From: Bryobacterales bacterium | Lineage (GTDB): Bacteria; Acidobacteriota; Terriglobia; Bryobacterales; Bryobacteraceae | Assembly (NCBI GenBank): GCA_016789745.1 | Contig: JAEUQF010000228.1 | Coordinates: 1 to 38,169, forward strand | DNA: 38,169 nucleotides | Direction of reading: 5' to 3' | In this document: positions 31,234 to 38,169 of the stretch, one piece after another | Layout: each line of letters begins with the position of its first letter | Position numbering within the stretch: the stretch's first letter is position 1 | Translations under genes and position numbers: made by a program | Notes under the pieces: generated by a model | Seen by the model: only the letters and a program-made list of their open reading frames with translations | Database searches by the model: none | What the model was told of the DNA's origin: nothing

Positions 31234-32762
31234 GGTTCGACCCTGATTGTACGATTTGCCGGGCTCTCGAAGGTCTTGCGCTTGCCGTCCGGAAACAGCA
31301 CTTCGCCCGTCACCTTCATCAGCGCCCCTAACCCGAAGTGCAGCGGCCCGGCGTAGGAAGACGCGTAGCCAGCCGCCGTCGTCACATGACGCCACTGCTG
31401 TTCCACCCGCACCCGAGCCCCCAACACCGGCACGTCCACCTTCAGCCAGTTCCGCGGCGCCGCACAGGGATGGCGCAAAACACAAGCCGCCGCATCCCGA
31501 GCCGTCAGTACTAAATCCAGACACCCGTCGTTATTCAAATCAGCCGCCACCAACCCTCGATACATCGCCGGCGGCAGACTCTCAAAGCCCGTGCCCTTGG
31601 CAAACTTCCCATCGCCCAGGTTGCGGAACCACGCCGGCGGCTCCTTAGCCGACTCGCCCCTGGCACCCTGAGCCGACAACGCATCGCTCCGCGCCACCGC
31701 GATGTCCTTCCAGCCATCGTTATCCAGATCGGCAAACGCAATGCCCCAACCCGCCATCGGACGCGATAGCACCGCCATCCGGCTGGCCGCCGTCACTTCC
31801 ACAAACTCCCCGCCACGATTGCGATACAGCGGAAACGTCTCGTCCCGCAACGCGGTGTAGGCCAGGTCCGGGCGCCCGTCGTTGTCGTAGTCCTGCGCCT
31901 CGGCGCCCATCGCCGACACCGGATTCCCATCCTGCGGCACCGCAACGCCCGCATCGAAAGCCTTCTCGGCAAACCGCCCCTGCCCCAGGTTGTGGAAGTA
32001 GAACGCAAACAGCCGGTCATTGGTGACGAATATGTCCGTGAGCCCGTCCCCATCGAAATCCGCGGCCGCCACGCCCATGCCCTTCCCCTCGTGCTTGCCG
32101 ATCCCGGACGCCTCCGAAACATCGGTGAACGTGCCGTCGCCGTTGTTCCGAAACAGCGCATTGGGTTGCGGGTCATAAAACTTCGGATGGCAGAAATCGA
32201 GCTTGCCTTCCACCACGCAGCGCTTCTCCGTCGCCGGATCCCAGCGGACATAGTTCAACACCAACAGGTCGGCATCGCCGTCATTCTCCATGTCGAACCA
32301 GGCGCCGCCGACGGCCCACCTGCCCCTGTTATCAATGCCGGCCTTCGCCGTCACGTCGCCAAACCCGCCGTTGCCCAGGTTGCGATACAGCACCACGCCA
32401 CGCAGCCCCGCCACGAACAGGTCCAGCCGCCCATCGCCGTCATAGTCCGCCACCGCCGCCCCGAAGTCGTAACCGGCCCCCCCCACGCCCGCCTTGTCCG
32501 TAACGTCCACAAACCGAAAATCACCCAACCCGCGCAACATCCGGTTCTTCGCCTTCTTTCCGTCTGGCAACTGGCCGCCGTTGGAAAAGAACAGGTCCAA
32601 CACGCCGTCGTCATCGAAATCGAAGACAGCAATCCCTCCGGGCATCGTAGCAGGCAGCGGCTTGCGGTCCGGCAGTTCGCCGGTCTCCAGCGTGACCGGC
32701 AGAGTCAGCGTGGTCCACAGGGAGGCCGCCGCCAAAGCCATCGCCAGAACCAGGTGCAGCAT
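31230..32762 (-). CDS. Exported FG-GAP/VCBS repeat protein with ASPIC/UnbV C-terminus
   Basis: The 510-residue protein has a signal peptide (LHLVLAMALAAASLWTT) and seven integrin-like calcium repeats: DFDDDGVLD, DYDGDGRLD, DMENDGDAD, DFDGDGLTD, DYDNDGRPD, DLDNDGWKD and DLNNDGCLD. They form a beta-propeller of the CRTAC1 type. The C-terminal segment (NWLKVDVPVLGARVRVEQ, GPLHFGLGALMKVTGEVLFPDGKRKTF) matches the ASPIC/UnbV domain. Such proteins are abundant in Acidobacteriota and Planctomycetes and are thought to act in adhesion or carbohydrate contact outside the cell. Coupled by ATGA overlap with the TPR gene downstream. Confidence 0.93.
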   Translation of the reverse strand: MLHLVLAMALAAASLWTTLTLPVTLETGELPDRKPLPATMPGGIAVFDFDDDGVLDLFFSNGGQLPDGKKAKNRMLRGLGDFRFVDVTDKAGVGGAGYDFGAAVADYDGDGRLDLFVAGLRGVVLYRNLGNGGFGDVTAKAGIDNRGRWAVGGAWFDMENDGDADLLVLNYVRWDPATEKRCVVEGKLDFCHPKFYDPQPNALFRNNGDGTFTDVSEASGIGKHEGKGMGVAAADFDGDGLTDIFVTNDRLFAFYFHNLGQGRFAEKAFDAGVAVPQDGNPVSAMGAEAQDYDNDGRPDLAYTALRDETFPLYRNRGGEFVEVTAASRMAVLSRPMAGWGIAFADLDNDGWKDIAVARSDALSAQGARGESAKEPPAWFRNLGDGKFAKGTGFESLPPAMYRGLVAADLNNDGCLDLVLTARDAAACVLRHPCAAPRNWLKVDVPVLGARVRVEQQWRHVTTAAGYASSYAGPLHFGLGALMKVTGEVLFPDGKRKTFESPANRTIRVEP

Positions 32763-32816
32763 TTCTCCAGCTTACCGGCTCTACAGCCGCCGCCGGATCC
32801 AGCCGATAGTACGGCC

Positions 32817-33014
32817 ATGATCCGCGTCCTGGTGGTCGCCACGCTGGCCCTGTTCCTTGCCGCCCCGTCGGAGGCGGGCTTCTTCCGCCGCAAGCCCGCC
32901 CAGCCGAAGCAGCAGGGGCCGCGCTACGGGCTGTCGCAACGCGAACAGGCCAAGGAAGCCGCCAAGGTCCGGAAGGCCCGCGAGAAGTCCTACCGCTGGA
33001 AACAGCGCCGGTAA
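32817..33014 (+). CDS. Small basic secreted protein
   Basis: The 65-residue product has a signal peptide (MIRVLVVATLALFLAAPSEA) followed by an extremely basic, helical mature part of about 45 residues (GFFRRKPAQPKQQGPRYG, LSQREQAKEAAKVRKAREK). The longer frame that continues upstream of the ATG is antisense to the FG-GAP gene and not credible. It resembles no family that I know. It could bind acidic polymers such as DNA or exopolysaccharide. It starts 54 bases from the divergent FG-GAP gene. Confidence 0.65.
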   Translation: MIRVLVVATLALFLAAPSEAGFFRRKPAQPKQQGPRYGLSQREQAKEAAKVRKAREKSYRWKQRR

Positions 33015-33052
33015 GCCCCTGTTTTTCGTGCTCCCCGGCTCCCGCTGCGTAC

Positions 33053-33058
33053 TATAAT
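33053..33058 (+). promoter_or_regulatory. Perfect TATAAT -10 box of the Gfo/Idh/MocA gene
   Basis: TATAAT at 33053-33058 lies 24 bases before the ATG at 33082. It sits between GTACT (33049-33053) and AGTAC (33063-33067), an inverted repeat that could be a binding site overlapping the start of transcription. The -35 region (33030-33035, GCTCCC) is poor. A CGGAG sequence for ribosome binding follows at about 33070. Confidence 0.55.
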
Positions 33059-33081
33059 CGGGAGTACCTCGGAGCCTGTTC

Positions 33082-34389
33082 ATGAACAATACCACCCGCA
33101 GAAGCATGCTGCAGACCCTCGGCGGCGCGGCTGCTATCGCTACACAGGCTCGGCCCATCCTCGGCGCCAATGACCGTGTCAATCTGGCCATCGTCGGCCT
33201 GGGCGGGCGCGGCACGGATCACCTGAACGAATACAACAAGCTCGATTGCCGCGTCGCCGCCGTTTGCGACGTGAACCAGGCTGCGCAGGAGCGCGCGCAA
33301 ACCCTGGTGGAGCGCGCCAAAGGCTTCAAACCAAAACCCTTCGGCGACATGCGCAAGGTCTTCGAGGACAAGGAAGTCGACGCAGTCAGCATCGCCACGC
33401 CCAACCACTGGCACGCGCTGTCCACCATCTGGGCCTGCCAGGCCGGCAAGGACGTCTACGTCGAAAAGCCCGTCTCCCACAACGTCTTTGAAGGCCGCCA
33501 GATGATCGCCGCGGCCCGCAAGTATAACCGCATGGTACAGGCCGGCACCCAGTCACGCAGCATGCCGCACATCCAGCAAGCCGTCCAACTCCTGAAGGAC
33601 GGCATCATCGGCAAGGTCTACATGGCCAAGGGCCTCTGCTACAAGCGCCGGCCGTCCATTGGCCGCAAGCCGGACCAACCCACCCCGCCCGGCATCGACT
33701 GGAGTTGCTTCCTGGGTCCGGCGCCGCTGCGCCCGTTCAACGAATTGCGCTTCAAGTACAAGTGGCACTGGTTCTGGGACACCGGCAATGGCGACATCGG
33801 TAACCAGGGCGTCCACGAAATGGACATCGCCCTCTGGGGCCTGGGCCAAACCACGATGCCGAAGACCGCCGTCTCCACCGGCGGCAAGATGGTTTACGAC
33901 GACGATCAGGAAACCCCGAACACCCAGTTGGCCACCTTCGACATCGGCAACGGCCGCGAACTGGTCTTCGAAGTACGCGGGCTGATCAGTCCGCCCGAAG
34001 GCCCGCTCCGTCCGCGCGGCGCTAACCTCGTCGGCGACATCTTTTATGGCGAGGACGGCTACATGGCCGTGGATAGCTCCGGTTATTGGGCATACAAAGG
34101 CAACACGCGAGAGTTAATCAGCGAAGGCAAGTCCGCGCCGGGCGACACCGGTCCGCACATGGACAACTTCCTGAAAGCCGTCAGAAGCCGCAGAAAAGAA
34201 GACCTGAATGCAGAGTTGGCAGTGAACGTCCTGGCTTCCAACTACGTACATCTGGCCAATGCCAGTTATCGCGTGGGGCGCCTGCTAAAGTGGGATGCTG
34301 CCCGGGAACGGCTGGCCGCCGATGCCGAGGCCGAGGCGCTGCTCACTCGCAAATACCGCGCGCCGTATGTGGTGCCGGAGAAGGTCTGA
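33082..34389 (+). CDS. Tat-exported Gfo/Idh/MocA family oxidoreductase
   Basis: The 435-residue protein starts with a twin-arginine signal (TRRSMLQTLGGAAAIATQA, RR at residues 6-7). A Rossmann fold follows (NLAIVGLGGRGTDHLNEY) with NAD(P)-binding, and the family EKP motif in VYVEKPVSHN. The catalytic domain contains GDIGNQGVHEMDIALWGLG, with the His-Asp pair of the family. The product likely oxidises or epimerises a sugar derivative outside the cytoplasm. The GGRGTD, EKPVSHN and HEMDIA arrangement is that of the PVC/Acidobacteriota Tat-exported subgroup. A thioredoxin-fold gene follows 13 bases downstream. Confidence 0.93.
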   Translation: MNNTTRRSMLQTLGGAAAIATQARPILGANDRVNLAIVGLGGRGTDHLNEYNKLDCRVAAVCDVNQAAQERAQTLVERAKGFKPKPFGDMRKVFEDKEVDAVSIATPNHWHALSTIWACQAGKDVYVEKPVSHNVFEGRQMIAAARKYNRMVQAGTQSRSMPHIQQAVQLLKDGIIGKVYMAKGLCYKRRPSIGRKPDQPTPPGIDWSCFLGPAPLRPFNELRFKYKWHWFWDTGNGDIGNQGVHEMDIALWGLGQTTMPKTAVSTGGKMVYDDDQETPNTQLATFDIGNGRELVFEVRGLISPPEGPLRPRGANLVGDIFYGEDGYMAVDSSGYWAYKGNTRELISEGKSAPGDTGPHMDNFLKAVRSRRKEDLNAELAVNVLASNYVHLANASYRVGRLLKWDAARERLAADAEAEALLTRKYRAPYVVPEKV

Positions 34390-34402
34390 ACGAAAGGGAA
34401 TC

Positions 34403-34852
34403 ATGCCACGCTGGGAAAATCCAGGAAAAGACCTGCCATCCTTCCGCCTCACGGACATCGACGGCAAGGTGTGGTATCTAAAGCGTCTGCAAGGCAAAAC
34501 GCTGCTGGTGTGCATCTGGGCCACCTGGAGCGGCCCCAGCCAGTGGATTCTGCCGAAGTTCCAGGCACTCTATGAGCAGTTGAAGGATCGTGAAGACCTC
34601 ATCGTTTTCTCCATGAACGTGGATGAGGACTCCACACTCGCTCGCCCCTTCATGCAGAAGAACAACTACACCTTCCCGGTGGTGCCCGCCTTCACGTTCG
34701 TCGGCCAACTGGTGGGCTTCCTCAGCGTGCCACGCATGTGGATTGTCGACAGCAACGGCAAATGGCTGTGGGAACAGGTGGGCTTCGACGCCACCGCCAC
34801 CGATTGGGAAGAAGATGTTCTCAAGCGGCTGGGCTCGTCGGCCGTCGCCTAG
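34403..34852 (+). CDS. Thioredoxin-fold (TlpA/peroxiredoxin-like) protein lacking the CxxC cysteines
   Basis: The 149-residue product has the order of TlpA-like proteins: FRLTDIDGKVWYLKRLQGKTLLVCIWATW, then the active-site position, DLIVFSMNVDEDS, and a cis-proline region SVPRMWIVDSNGKW. At the active site, WCxxC is replaced by W42-S43-G44-P45-S46, so both redox cysteines are serines; the only cysteine is C37. It has no signal peptide. AAGGGA lies before the ATG at 34403, and the longer upstream frame overlaps the oxidoreductase gene and is not credible. It may be a non-redox thioredoxin-fold partner of the upstream oxidoreductase. Confidence 0.85.
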   Translation: MPRWENPGKDLPSFRLTDIDGKVWYLKRLQGKTLLVCIWATWSGPSQWILPKFQALYEQLKDREDLIVFSMNVDEDSTLARPFMQKNNYTFPVVPAFTFVGQLVGFLSVPRMWIVDSNGKWLWEQVGFDATATDWEEDVLKRLGSSAVA

Positions 34853-35067
34853 TCCAAGTCCGCGACCGGCAGCGAGTATCCCAGGCCCGGCGGGCCGCCC
34901 ATAACCGGGAAAACTCCTGCGGGCACTCCGTTATCTTGTTCTTTCTCCGCGTCCTTGGCCGCTCTGCGCGCGATTTTCCGGAAACGTTTGCCCCGCGTCT
35001 ACCTCCGAGCGGTTGCGAGCTTTTTCACGCCGCCAGGAGGTAATTTCTGCGGCCACTGGCTTCCAGA

Positions 35068-35376
35068 CTAGTCCAAGTCAAACGCGCGCGGCGGAGGGGC
35101 GTCGTTCGGATCTTCCTTCGCCTTCTTGAACAGCTCGTCGAACTTCTTCGCCAGCACGTCCTTCTGCTGCCGGTGGTCGTTCAGCGACTTCTGGAACGCC
35201 TGATCGCGGCGGCTGGCCTCGCCCTGGAAGCTCTTCACAGCGTCGGTGAAGTCTTCGAAAGTCTTCGCCTTGGGAGGTTCTTCATGGCTGAGAACCACGC
35301 CGGTTTCCCGGTCCACGCGCAGCTTGGCCTGGCAGCAAGGGCAGACGACGTCCAGCGGTTGTGATGGCTTAGGCAT
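35068..35376 (-). CDS. Small zinc-ribbon and helical protein
   Basis: The 102-residue product has an N-terminal CPCC pair (VVCPCCQAKLRVD), half of a zinc ribbon, followed by a helical, charged body (TFEDFTDAVKSFQGEASRRDQAFQKSLNDHRQQKDVLAKKFDELFKKAKED) and an acidic end. A second CxxC pair is missing, so metal binding would need dimerisation. AAGG precedes the ATG. It is the third gene of the minus-strand cluster behind the dehydratase. I do not recognise a named family. Confidence 0.7.
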   Translation of the reverse strand: MPKPSQPLDVVCPCCQAKLRVDRETGVVLSHEEPPKAKTFEDFTDAVKSFQGEASRRDQAFQKSLNDHRQQKDVLAKKFDELFKKAKEDPNDAPPPRAFDLD

Positions 35377-35388
35377 GACCCTTGCAGT

Positions 35389-35745
35389 TTATCGCGTCAG
35401 GAGACTTAATTCAGCCCAGCCCTTCCTCGCAGACGCCTTGCGATCCGCTGCCATGCCCTGAATGGTGGCCTCTGTCCAAACGGCAAGTAGCCCCGTTCCC
35501 AATCCAAGTGGAATGAACGTAAAAACATCCCCCAGCCGGCCTACAGTCGCGGTCATGATGGTAAACCTGTCCGCTCCAAAGCCGCCGCCGAAGGCCGTCT
35601 GCCATTCAAGACCTGTCAGCAAGATGCCCATCCACGGCGCAACCGCAGCAATCGTCCGCAAACCCCACACCCGGCGCCGCCACTCCACCGAAAGCCGCCC
35701 GATCTCCCGCTCTACCGCCCGATCCGCCGCACACCAGGCATCCAT
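35389..35745 (-). CDS. Small membrane protein, MotA/TolQ/ExbB-like in part
   Basis: The 118-residue product has two hydrophobic segments (VAPWMGILLTGLEWQTAF and VFTFIPLGLGTGLLAVWTEATIQG). The arrangement APWMGIL-TG...AF followed by L...T/I-GLGTGLLAV resembles the core of MotA/TolQ/ExbB proton-channel subunits (APLLGLLGTV...TA.GLxVAI), but it is shorter and lacks the first helix. The ATG 35743-35745 is preceded by GGGGGAG very close by (1 base), so the start is uncertain; an earlier non-ATG start overlapping the dehydratase gene is possible. It may be a real partial ExbB-like protein or a loosely conserved membrane protein. Confidence 0.55.
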   Translation of the reverse strand: MDAWCAADRAVEREIGRLSVEWRRRVWGLRTIAAVAPWMGILLTGLEWQTAFGGGFGADRFTIMTATVGRLGDVFTFIPLGLGTGLLAVWTEATIQGMAADRKASARKGWAELSLLTR

Positions 35746-35783
35746 GCTCCCCCAGACACCGCAACCCCGCCAGCCAGTTCCCG

Positions 35784-37172
35784 CTACGCCCAGAACCGAG
35801 CATACGGCGGAGCCCCGGGCTGTGCCGCCGCCACCCGGTCCGCCTCTTCGGAATCCGCCGTCTCCGGCCCATCCGGATAGCGGTACTTTGCCACGAACTC
35901 CTCTTCCATCTCCAACCCCCACCCCGGCGCCTGTAGCGGCTGATAATGACCATCCCGCACCACCAGCGGACTCCGGAACACGCCCTTCTGCAGGAACTCC
36001 AGATACTCCAGCCAGCGCCCTTCGCTGCCAAACCACGCCTGGTCGAAGATCGCCATCGGCCCCACCAACTGCCCCAACCCGATCCCGCCGCTATGCGGAC
36101 ACACCGGAACCTGGAACTTCGCCGCCATAATCACGATCGCCAGCAGCTCATTGACGCCTCCCACGCGCGCCCCGTCAATCTGGCAATGCGTCAACCCACC
36201 ACCCGCCAGCAACTGCTTGAACGTCACCGCGTCGGGAGCCTGCTCCCCACCTGCCACGCCGATCCCATACGGCGCCAGGGCCTCACGCAACCGCGCATAG
36301 CCGAGCACATCGTTATAGGCGATCGCCTCTTCGATAAACAACGGCCGGTACTCCGCCAACTCCGTCATGTACGAAGCTGCGTTTCGCCAATCGCCCAGGT
36401 TCTGGTTCGCGTCCGTCAACAGCAGCGCATCGGGCCCCGTTGACTCGCGAATCGCATCCAGCATCCGCCGGTCCTCATCGAGCGCCCGCTGGCGGTCATA
36501 CTGCTGCCCGCGCCCCACCTTTGCCTTGAACGCCCGCGTCCCCTGCCCGTAGAGATCGCCGCAAATTTGCCGCACCTCGCTCAGCGGACGCCCGGACCAG
36601 CCGGCCGTGCTGTACACCCGAACGCCCTGCTCTTCGATCCGCTGCACATTCGCCGCACGGCCAGGAAGCCGCGCCTGCAGCATCGCCAGGCATTCCTCTT
36701 CGGTCAACACATCGCGCAGATGATGAAAGTCGATGCATTGCACAATCCGCTCCGGCGAAAGGCTGGTTAGCAGCCGCCACATCGGCACGCCTTCCCGCTT
36801 CGCCCACAGATCCCACAGTGCGTTCACCACGCCGCCCACGGCCATGCGATACGTGCCCAGCGCCAGCCAGCGCAGTTGATGATGCTCGGCCAGCGCCTGC
36901 GCGAACAGGCCCGGCTCTTCGATGAACTCCTCCAAACTACGGCCCACCACGAAACGCCGCAGCGCCTCGATCGCCGCCTTCTGGATCTGCGTCCCATCGC
37001 CGATCGTGAACACCAGCGAGCGCCCTTCCAGCCCGTCATCGGTGCGCAACACCGGCACCGCGCACGCATAGTTCGGCGCCAGATGCCGCGGGTCGGACCC
37101 GGCCAGCCCCAGCTTCACCGTCGGATAGCGGATATCGAGTACATCGAGAGAGACAATCTTCACAGCCTTCAT
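35784..37172 (-). CDS. Enolase-superfamily dehydratase, L-fuconate dehydratase-like
   Basis: The 462-residue protein belongs to the mandelate racemase/fuconate dehydratase subgroup, which abstracts the alpha-proton of a sugar acid and eliminates water. Catalytic residues in the expected positions are: K216-A-K218 (KxK, base and partner), D254 in DANQ (metal), E281 in FIEEA (metal), E310 in GGEQ (metal) and H360 in CPHSGG (the second base). These agree closely with the L-fuconate dehydratase set, and the N-terminus MKAVKIVSLDVLDIRYPT matches that subgroup. The ATG 37172 gives the homologous N-terminus; ATG 37208 has a better ribosome site (AGGA) but adds 12 atypical residues. It heads the minus-strand cluster. 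Confidence 0.88.
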   Translation of the reverse strand: MKAVKIVSLDVLDIRYPTVKLGLAGSDPRHLAPNYACAVPVLRTDDGLEGRSLVFTIGDGTQIQKAAIEALRRFVVGRSLEEFIEEPGLFAQALAEHHQLRWLALGTYRMAVGGVVNALWDLWAKREGVPMWRLLTSLSPERIVQCIDFHHLRDVLTEEECLAMLQARLPGRAANVQRIEEQGVRVYSTAGWSGRPLSEVRQICGDLYGQGTRAFKAKVGRGQQYDRQRALDEDRRMLDAIRESTGPDALLLTDANQNLGDWRNAASYMTELAEYRPLFIEEAIAYNDVLGYARLREALAPYGIGVAGGEQAPDAVTFKQLLAGGGLTHCQIDGARVGGVNELLAIVIMAAKFQVPVCPHSGGIGLGQLVGPMAIFDQAWFGSEGRWLEYLEFLQKGVFRSPLVVRDGHYQPLQAPGWGLEMEEEFVAKYRYPDGPETADSEEADRVAAAQPGAPPYARFWA

Positions 37173-37235
37173 AGTGGCTTTACTTGACGGAACATCGCAA
37201 CCTTCCATGCGATCCTGATAGGAACCACACCAAAC

Positions 37236-37241
37236 AGGAGG
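37236..37241 (+). promoter_or_regulatory. Shine-Dalgarno fixing the TTG start of the phosphofructokinase gene
   Basis: AGGAGG at 37236-37241 lies 7 bases before TTG 37249-37251. The ATG at 37244-37246 in between is out of frame and stops after one codon (ATG-CGT-TGA), so it would give only a minimal ORF overlapping the real start. Confidence 0.7.
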
Positions 37242-37248
37242 CTATGCG

Positions 37249-38169
37249 TTGAAAGTTCTTGCAATCGGTGTCTCCGGCGGTCCGGCCTCGGGCATCAACG
37301 CCGCTATCCGCGCCGTCGTCAATCACGGGCGCCACTTCGATTACGAAGTGCTCGGCCTGCATGATGCCTTCTCCCGCCTTACCCGCAAACTGCCCGATGC
37401 CTTCGAAGTGCTCACCCCGCAGCGCATCGAAGGCATCTCCGAACTGGCAGGCTCCATCCTCGGCCGGTCCAAACCCGGCATCCCCACCACCGACCACGAG
37501 TTCGACCTTATCCTGGAAGGCTTCCGCGACCGCGGCGTGCATGACCTGATCTGGATCGGCGGCGATGACTCCTCGCGCATCCTCTCCCGGCTCATCAAAC
37601 ACGCACGCAAACAGAACTTCGAACTGCGCGTCGCGCTTATCCCAAAAACCATCGACAACGACGTGTACCTGACGTCCTCCGAACGCTCGTTCGAAGAATC
37701 GACGCTCGGCTTTTCCTCGGCGGCGCTGGCCGGCACACGGTCCGTGAACGGATTCCTGGCCGACGCCGTGATGTCGAACAAGTGGTGGCTCTGGGTGGCG
37801 ATGGGCCGCTCCGCGGGACACCTGGCATTAGCCATCTACAAGCGCACCGAAGCCGAGGCCTTCATCCTGGGCGAGGAACTCGACGAGAACAGCTCACCGG
37901 ACCTGGTGGTGGACCTGCTGCTCGGCACCATGCTCAAGAAAGCCGCCAAGAAGAACGGCGGCCGCTACGGGGTGGCCATCATCTCGGAAAATATCATCGA
38001 GAAACTCGCTCTGCCTCAGTTGAACCTCACCCGCTCCGATATGGGCAACCTCAACCTGGGTGAGTTCGACCTCGCCTCCTTCCTGGCCAAGGAGTTGCGC
38101 AAGAAGTGCGCCGCTCTGGGCTTCTCGGTCTCTATCGACTCCCATGCCATGGGCCGCGACAACCGCACT
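37249..38169 (+). CDS. 6-phosphofructokinase, PPi-type signature (partial, runs off the window)
   Basis: The frame is open from TTG 37249 to the end of the window (307 codons) with no stop. The Rossmann-like N-terminus GVSGGPASGINAAIRAVV is typical of phosphofructokinases. The donor-site motif is GGDD (D106, D107) rather than the GGDG of ATP enzymes, and the loop is PKTIDND with K133 rather than PGTIDND. These two positions together mark the PPi-dependent group. MGRSAGHLAL corresponds to the substrate-binding MGRxAG motif. A divergent pair with the dehydratase, it lies in an 76-base gap with a weak TTGACG at 37184-37189 and no clear -10 box. Confidence 0.9.
   Translation, partial: MKVLAIGVSGGPASGINAAIRAVVNHGRHFDYEVLGLHDAFSRLTRKLPDAFEVLTPQRIEGISELAGSILGRSKPGIPTTDHEFDLILEGFRDRGVHDLIWIGGDDSSRILSRLIKHARKQNFELRVALIPKTIDNDVYLTSSERSFEESTLGFSSAALAGTRSVNGFLADAVMSNKWWLWVAMGRSAGHLALAIYKRTEAEAFILGEELDENSSPDLVVDLLLGTMLKKAAKKNGGRYGVAIISENIIEKLALPQLNLTRSDMGNLNLGEFDLASFLAKELRKKCAALGFSVSIDSHAMGRDNRT

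Noticed and set aside
30394..31524. N-terminally extended TPR reading frame
   Set aside because: Upstream of 31233 it overlaps the FG-GAP gene and has shadow-like composition; the signal peptide starts at 31233.
31992..32816. Long open frame joined to the small basic protein gene
   Set aside because: Antisense to the FG-GAP gene; only the last 66 codons from ATG 32817 look like a protein.
34853..35067. Possible gene in the gap between the thioredoxin-like and zinc-ribbon genes
   Set aside because: No credible open frame; only short inverted repeats without T-runs.
34849..35079. Direct repeat CTAGTCCAAGTC near 34849 and 35067
   Set aside because: Only 12 bases and both copies overlap stop codons; no target-site duplication or element between them.
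1..38169. tRNA, rRNA, CRISPR or transposon
   Set aside because: No cloverleaf, repeat-spacer array, transposase or terminal inverted repeats were found by eye.

Overview
The window is a GC-rich, densely coded bacterial chromosome segment with no tRNA, rRNA, CRISPR array or insertion sequence that I can recognise. The gene content points to Acidobacteriota, most likely the Solibacter/Bryobacter/Paludibaculum group. The markers are a very large carboxypeptidase-regulatory/TonB-type Oar-like receptor, an FG-GAP/ASPIC protein, a Tat-exported Gfo/Idh/MocA oxidoreductase, a PQQ-like propeller with EF-hands, TPR-rich secreted proteins and a multiheme cytochrome with TPRs. This is inference from family composition; no phylogenetic marker was tested.

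Layout. (1) 1-1.1 kb: the end of an unrecognised gene, a structured 3' region closed by a strong intrinsic terminator, and a flavin reductase on the minus strand. (2) 1.1-7.1 kb: a plus-strand run led by a good sigma70-type promoter: HU/IHF-like protein, M50 site-2-protease-like membrane protease, GT2 and GT4 glycosyltransferases, prepilin peptidase, aldo/keto reductase and a shortened UvrC-like protein. (3) 7.1-12.8 kb: a secreted TPR protein (-), a secreted coiled-coil protein (+), topA and dprA (-). (4) 12.9-15.6 kb: a translationally coupled pair, an Omp85-type outer-membrane barrel and an exported protein with the landmarks of a kinase active site. (5) 15.6-20.7 kb (-): a single-domain response regulator with an anomalous start, a conserved-looking helical protein and the Oar-like receptor. 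(6) 20.75-22.3 kb (+): an exported seven-CxxCH cytochrome with TPRs. (7) 22.3-26.5 kb (-): a tightly packed operon of PQQ-like/EF-hand protein, exported amidohydrolase, a protein resembling the polymorphic-toxin type 44 domain, and a lipoprotein coupled to it. (8) 26.5-30.4 kb (+): adenylate-forming enzyme, aldehyde dehydrogenase and GT4 glycosyltransferase. (9) 30.4-32.8 kb (-): FG-GAP/ASPIC protein and TPR protein. (10) 32.8-34.9 kb (+): small basic secreted protein, Gfo/Idh/MocA oxidoreductase and a thioredoxin-fold protein without its cysteines. (11) 35.1-37.2 kb (-): L-fuconate-dehydratase-like enolase-superfamily enzyme, small membrane protein and zinc-ribbon protein. (12) 37.25 kb to the end: phosphofructokinase with PPi-type signature residues, cut by the window edge.

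How they may work together. The second half looks like uptake and turnover of organic substrates (receptor, sugar-acid dehydratase, Gfo/Idh oxidoreductase, amidohydrolase, PFK). The first half combines envelope biogenesis (glycosyltransferases, prepilin peptidase, M50 protease) with DNA maintenance (HU, UvrC-like, TopA, DprA). The most novel-looking items are the barrel plus exported kinase-like pair (12870-15643) and the toxin-44-like/lipoprotein pair (22270-23288). The adenylation/aldehyde dehydrogenase/glycosyltransferase operon (26544-30397) follows. A recurrent local trait is heavy use of TTG and GTG starts behind good Shine-Dalgarno sequences.
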